In this document: piece by piece, positions 40,820 through 40,986 of the stretch
Layout of the letters: every line of letters begins with the position of its first letter
How positions within the stretch are numbered: position 1 is the stretch's first letter
Source of the DNA: Nocardia wallacei
Lineage (GTDB): Bacteria > Actinomycetota > Actinomycetes > Mycobacteriales > Mycobacteriaceae
DNA length: 40,986 nt
Direction: 5' to 3'
NCBI RefSeq assembly: GCF_029868745.1
Contig: NZ_JARWOP010000291.1
Location: forward strand, 1-40,986
The notes under the pieces: model-generated
The model's input: only the letters and a program-made list of their open reading frames with translations
The model's database searches: none
Told to the model about the DNA's origin: nothing
Made by a program: the position numbers and the translations under genes

Positions 40820-40986
40820 GTTCGCGGGGCCCCCCGGGGGCGGGGGGGGCGGGGGGGGCGAGAGAGGGGGGCCCCCCCGAAGGTGGGGGGGGGCGCCCTG
40901 GGCCGCCGGGGGGGCACTTCGTGGCTCCCCCCCCGCCCGCCGCCGCTGGGGGCGCCGTGGGCGCGGGCCTCCACCACCGGCGCGGC
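40820..40986. other. Low-quality contig end
   Basis: Almost pure G and C with many runs of 5-9 identical bases on both strands. No gene, repeat unit or structure can be trusted here. The left end (about 1-100) has the same character. Confidence 0.7.

Noticed and set aside
1..40986. tRNA, rRNA, insertion sequence or phage attachment site
   Set aside because: None was recognised on reading both strands; no transposase or integrase motif was seen.

Overview
This window is a GC-rich actinobacterial segment with dense coding, GTG starts and many antisense open frames. Gene content and order closely follow a block of the Mycobacterium tuberculosis chromosome known from memory: fxsA, lnt, cobN, cobG, cobH, cobIJ, cobK, cobL, an SDR, an F420-type PPOX protein, pepE, and a 5'-3' exonuclease (roughly Rv2051c-Rv2090). 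With the NRPS and the ESX-type genes this fits a mycolic-acid actinomycete, most likely Nocardia or a close relative. Both ends look like contig ends: they carry long G/C homopolymer runs and poor-looking coding sequence.

Layout. 1-4371 (minus): start of an NRPS, C-A(Ser)-T-C, running off the left edge. 4722-9041 (minus): lnt, an amidohydrolase, fxsA. 9139-11035 (minus): a NarL/DesR-type two-component system. 11097-12560: a TSUP permease convergent with a TetR regulator. 12757-15754 (plus): tldD-pmbA(tldE). 15902-19745 (plus): three overlapping genes, a small helical protein, a long Pro-rich WXG/PPE-like protein and an EspG-like chaperone, resembling an ESX (type VII) substrate cassette without secretion core genes. 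20075-21115: an HtrA-like protease with no export signal. 21144-22251: a divergent XRE regulator and methionine aminopeptidase pair with twin operators. 22263-24454: a VOC protein divergent from a PadR gene with twin palindromes, then two convergent paralogous PPOX genes. 24579-36566: cobalamin (corrin ring) genes cobN (with a cobalamin riboswitch), cobG, cobH, cobIJ, a second PadR, cobK, a Gly-zipper secreted protein and cobL. 36853-40490: SDR, PPOX, PepE/PepQ-type dipeptidase and exonuclease. The right end holds a truncated GNAT fragment.

How the genes work together. CobG, CobH, CobI/CobJ, CobK, CobL and CobN cover most of the aerobic route from precorrin-2 to cobalt insertion. CobM, expected between cobK and cobL, is missing; a Gly-zipper gene lies there. 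The riboswitch is seen only ahead of cobN. The regulator-target pairs (XRE/MetAP, PadR/VOC, TetR/tldD) have clear inverted-repeat operators over recognisable promoters. At least ten genes have a TANNNT -10 hexamer 6-7 nt before the start codon, the arrangement expected of leaderless transcripts; this also revises several start codons. Repeat expansions occur repeatedly: inside CobN, inside the ESX-type protein, between cobIJ and padR, and at the 3' end of the dipeptidase gene.
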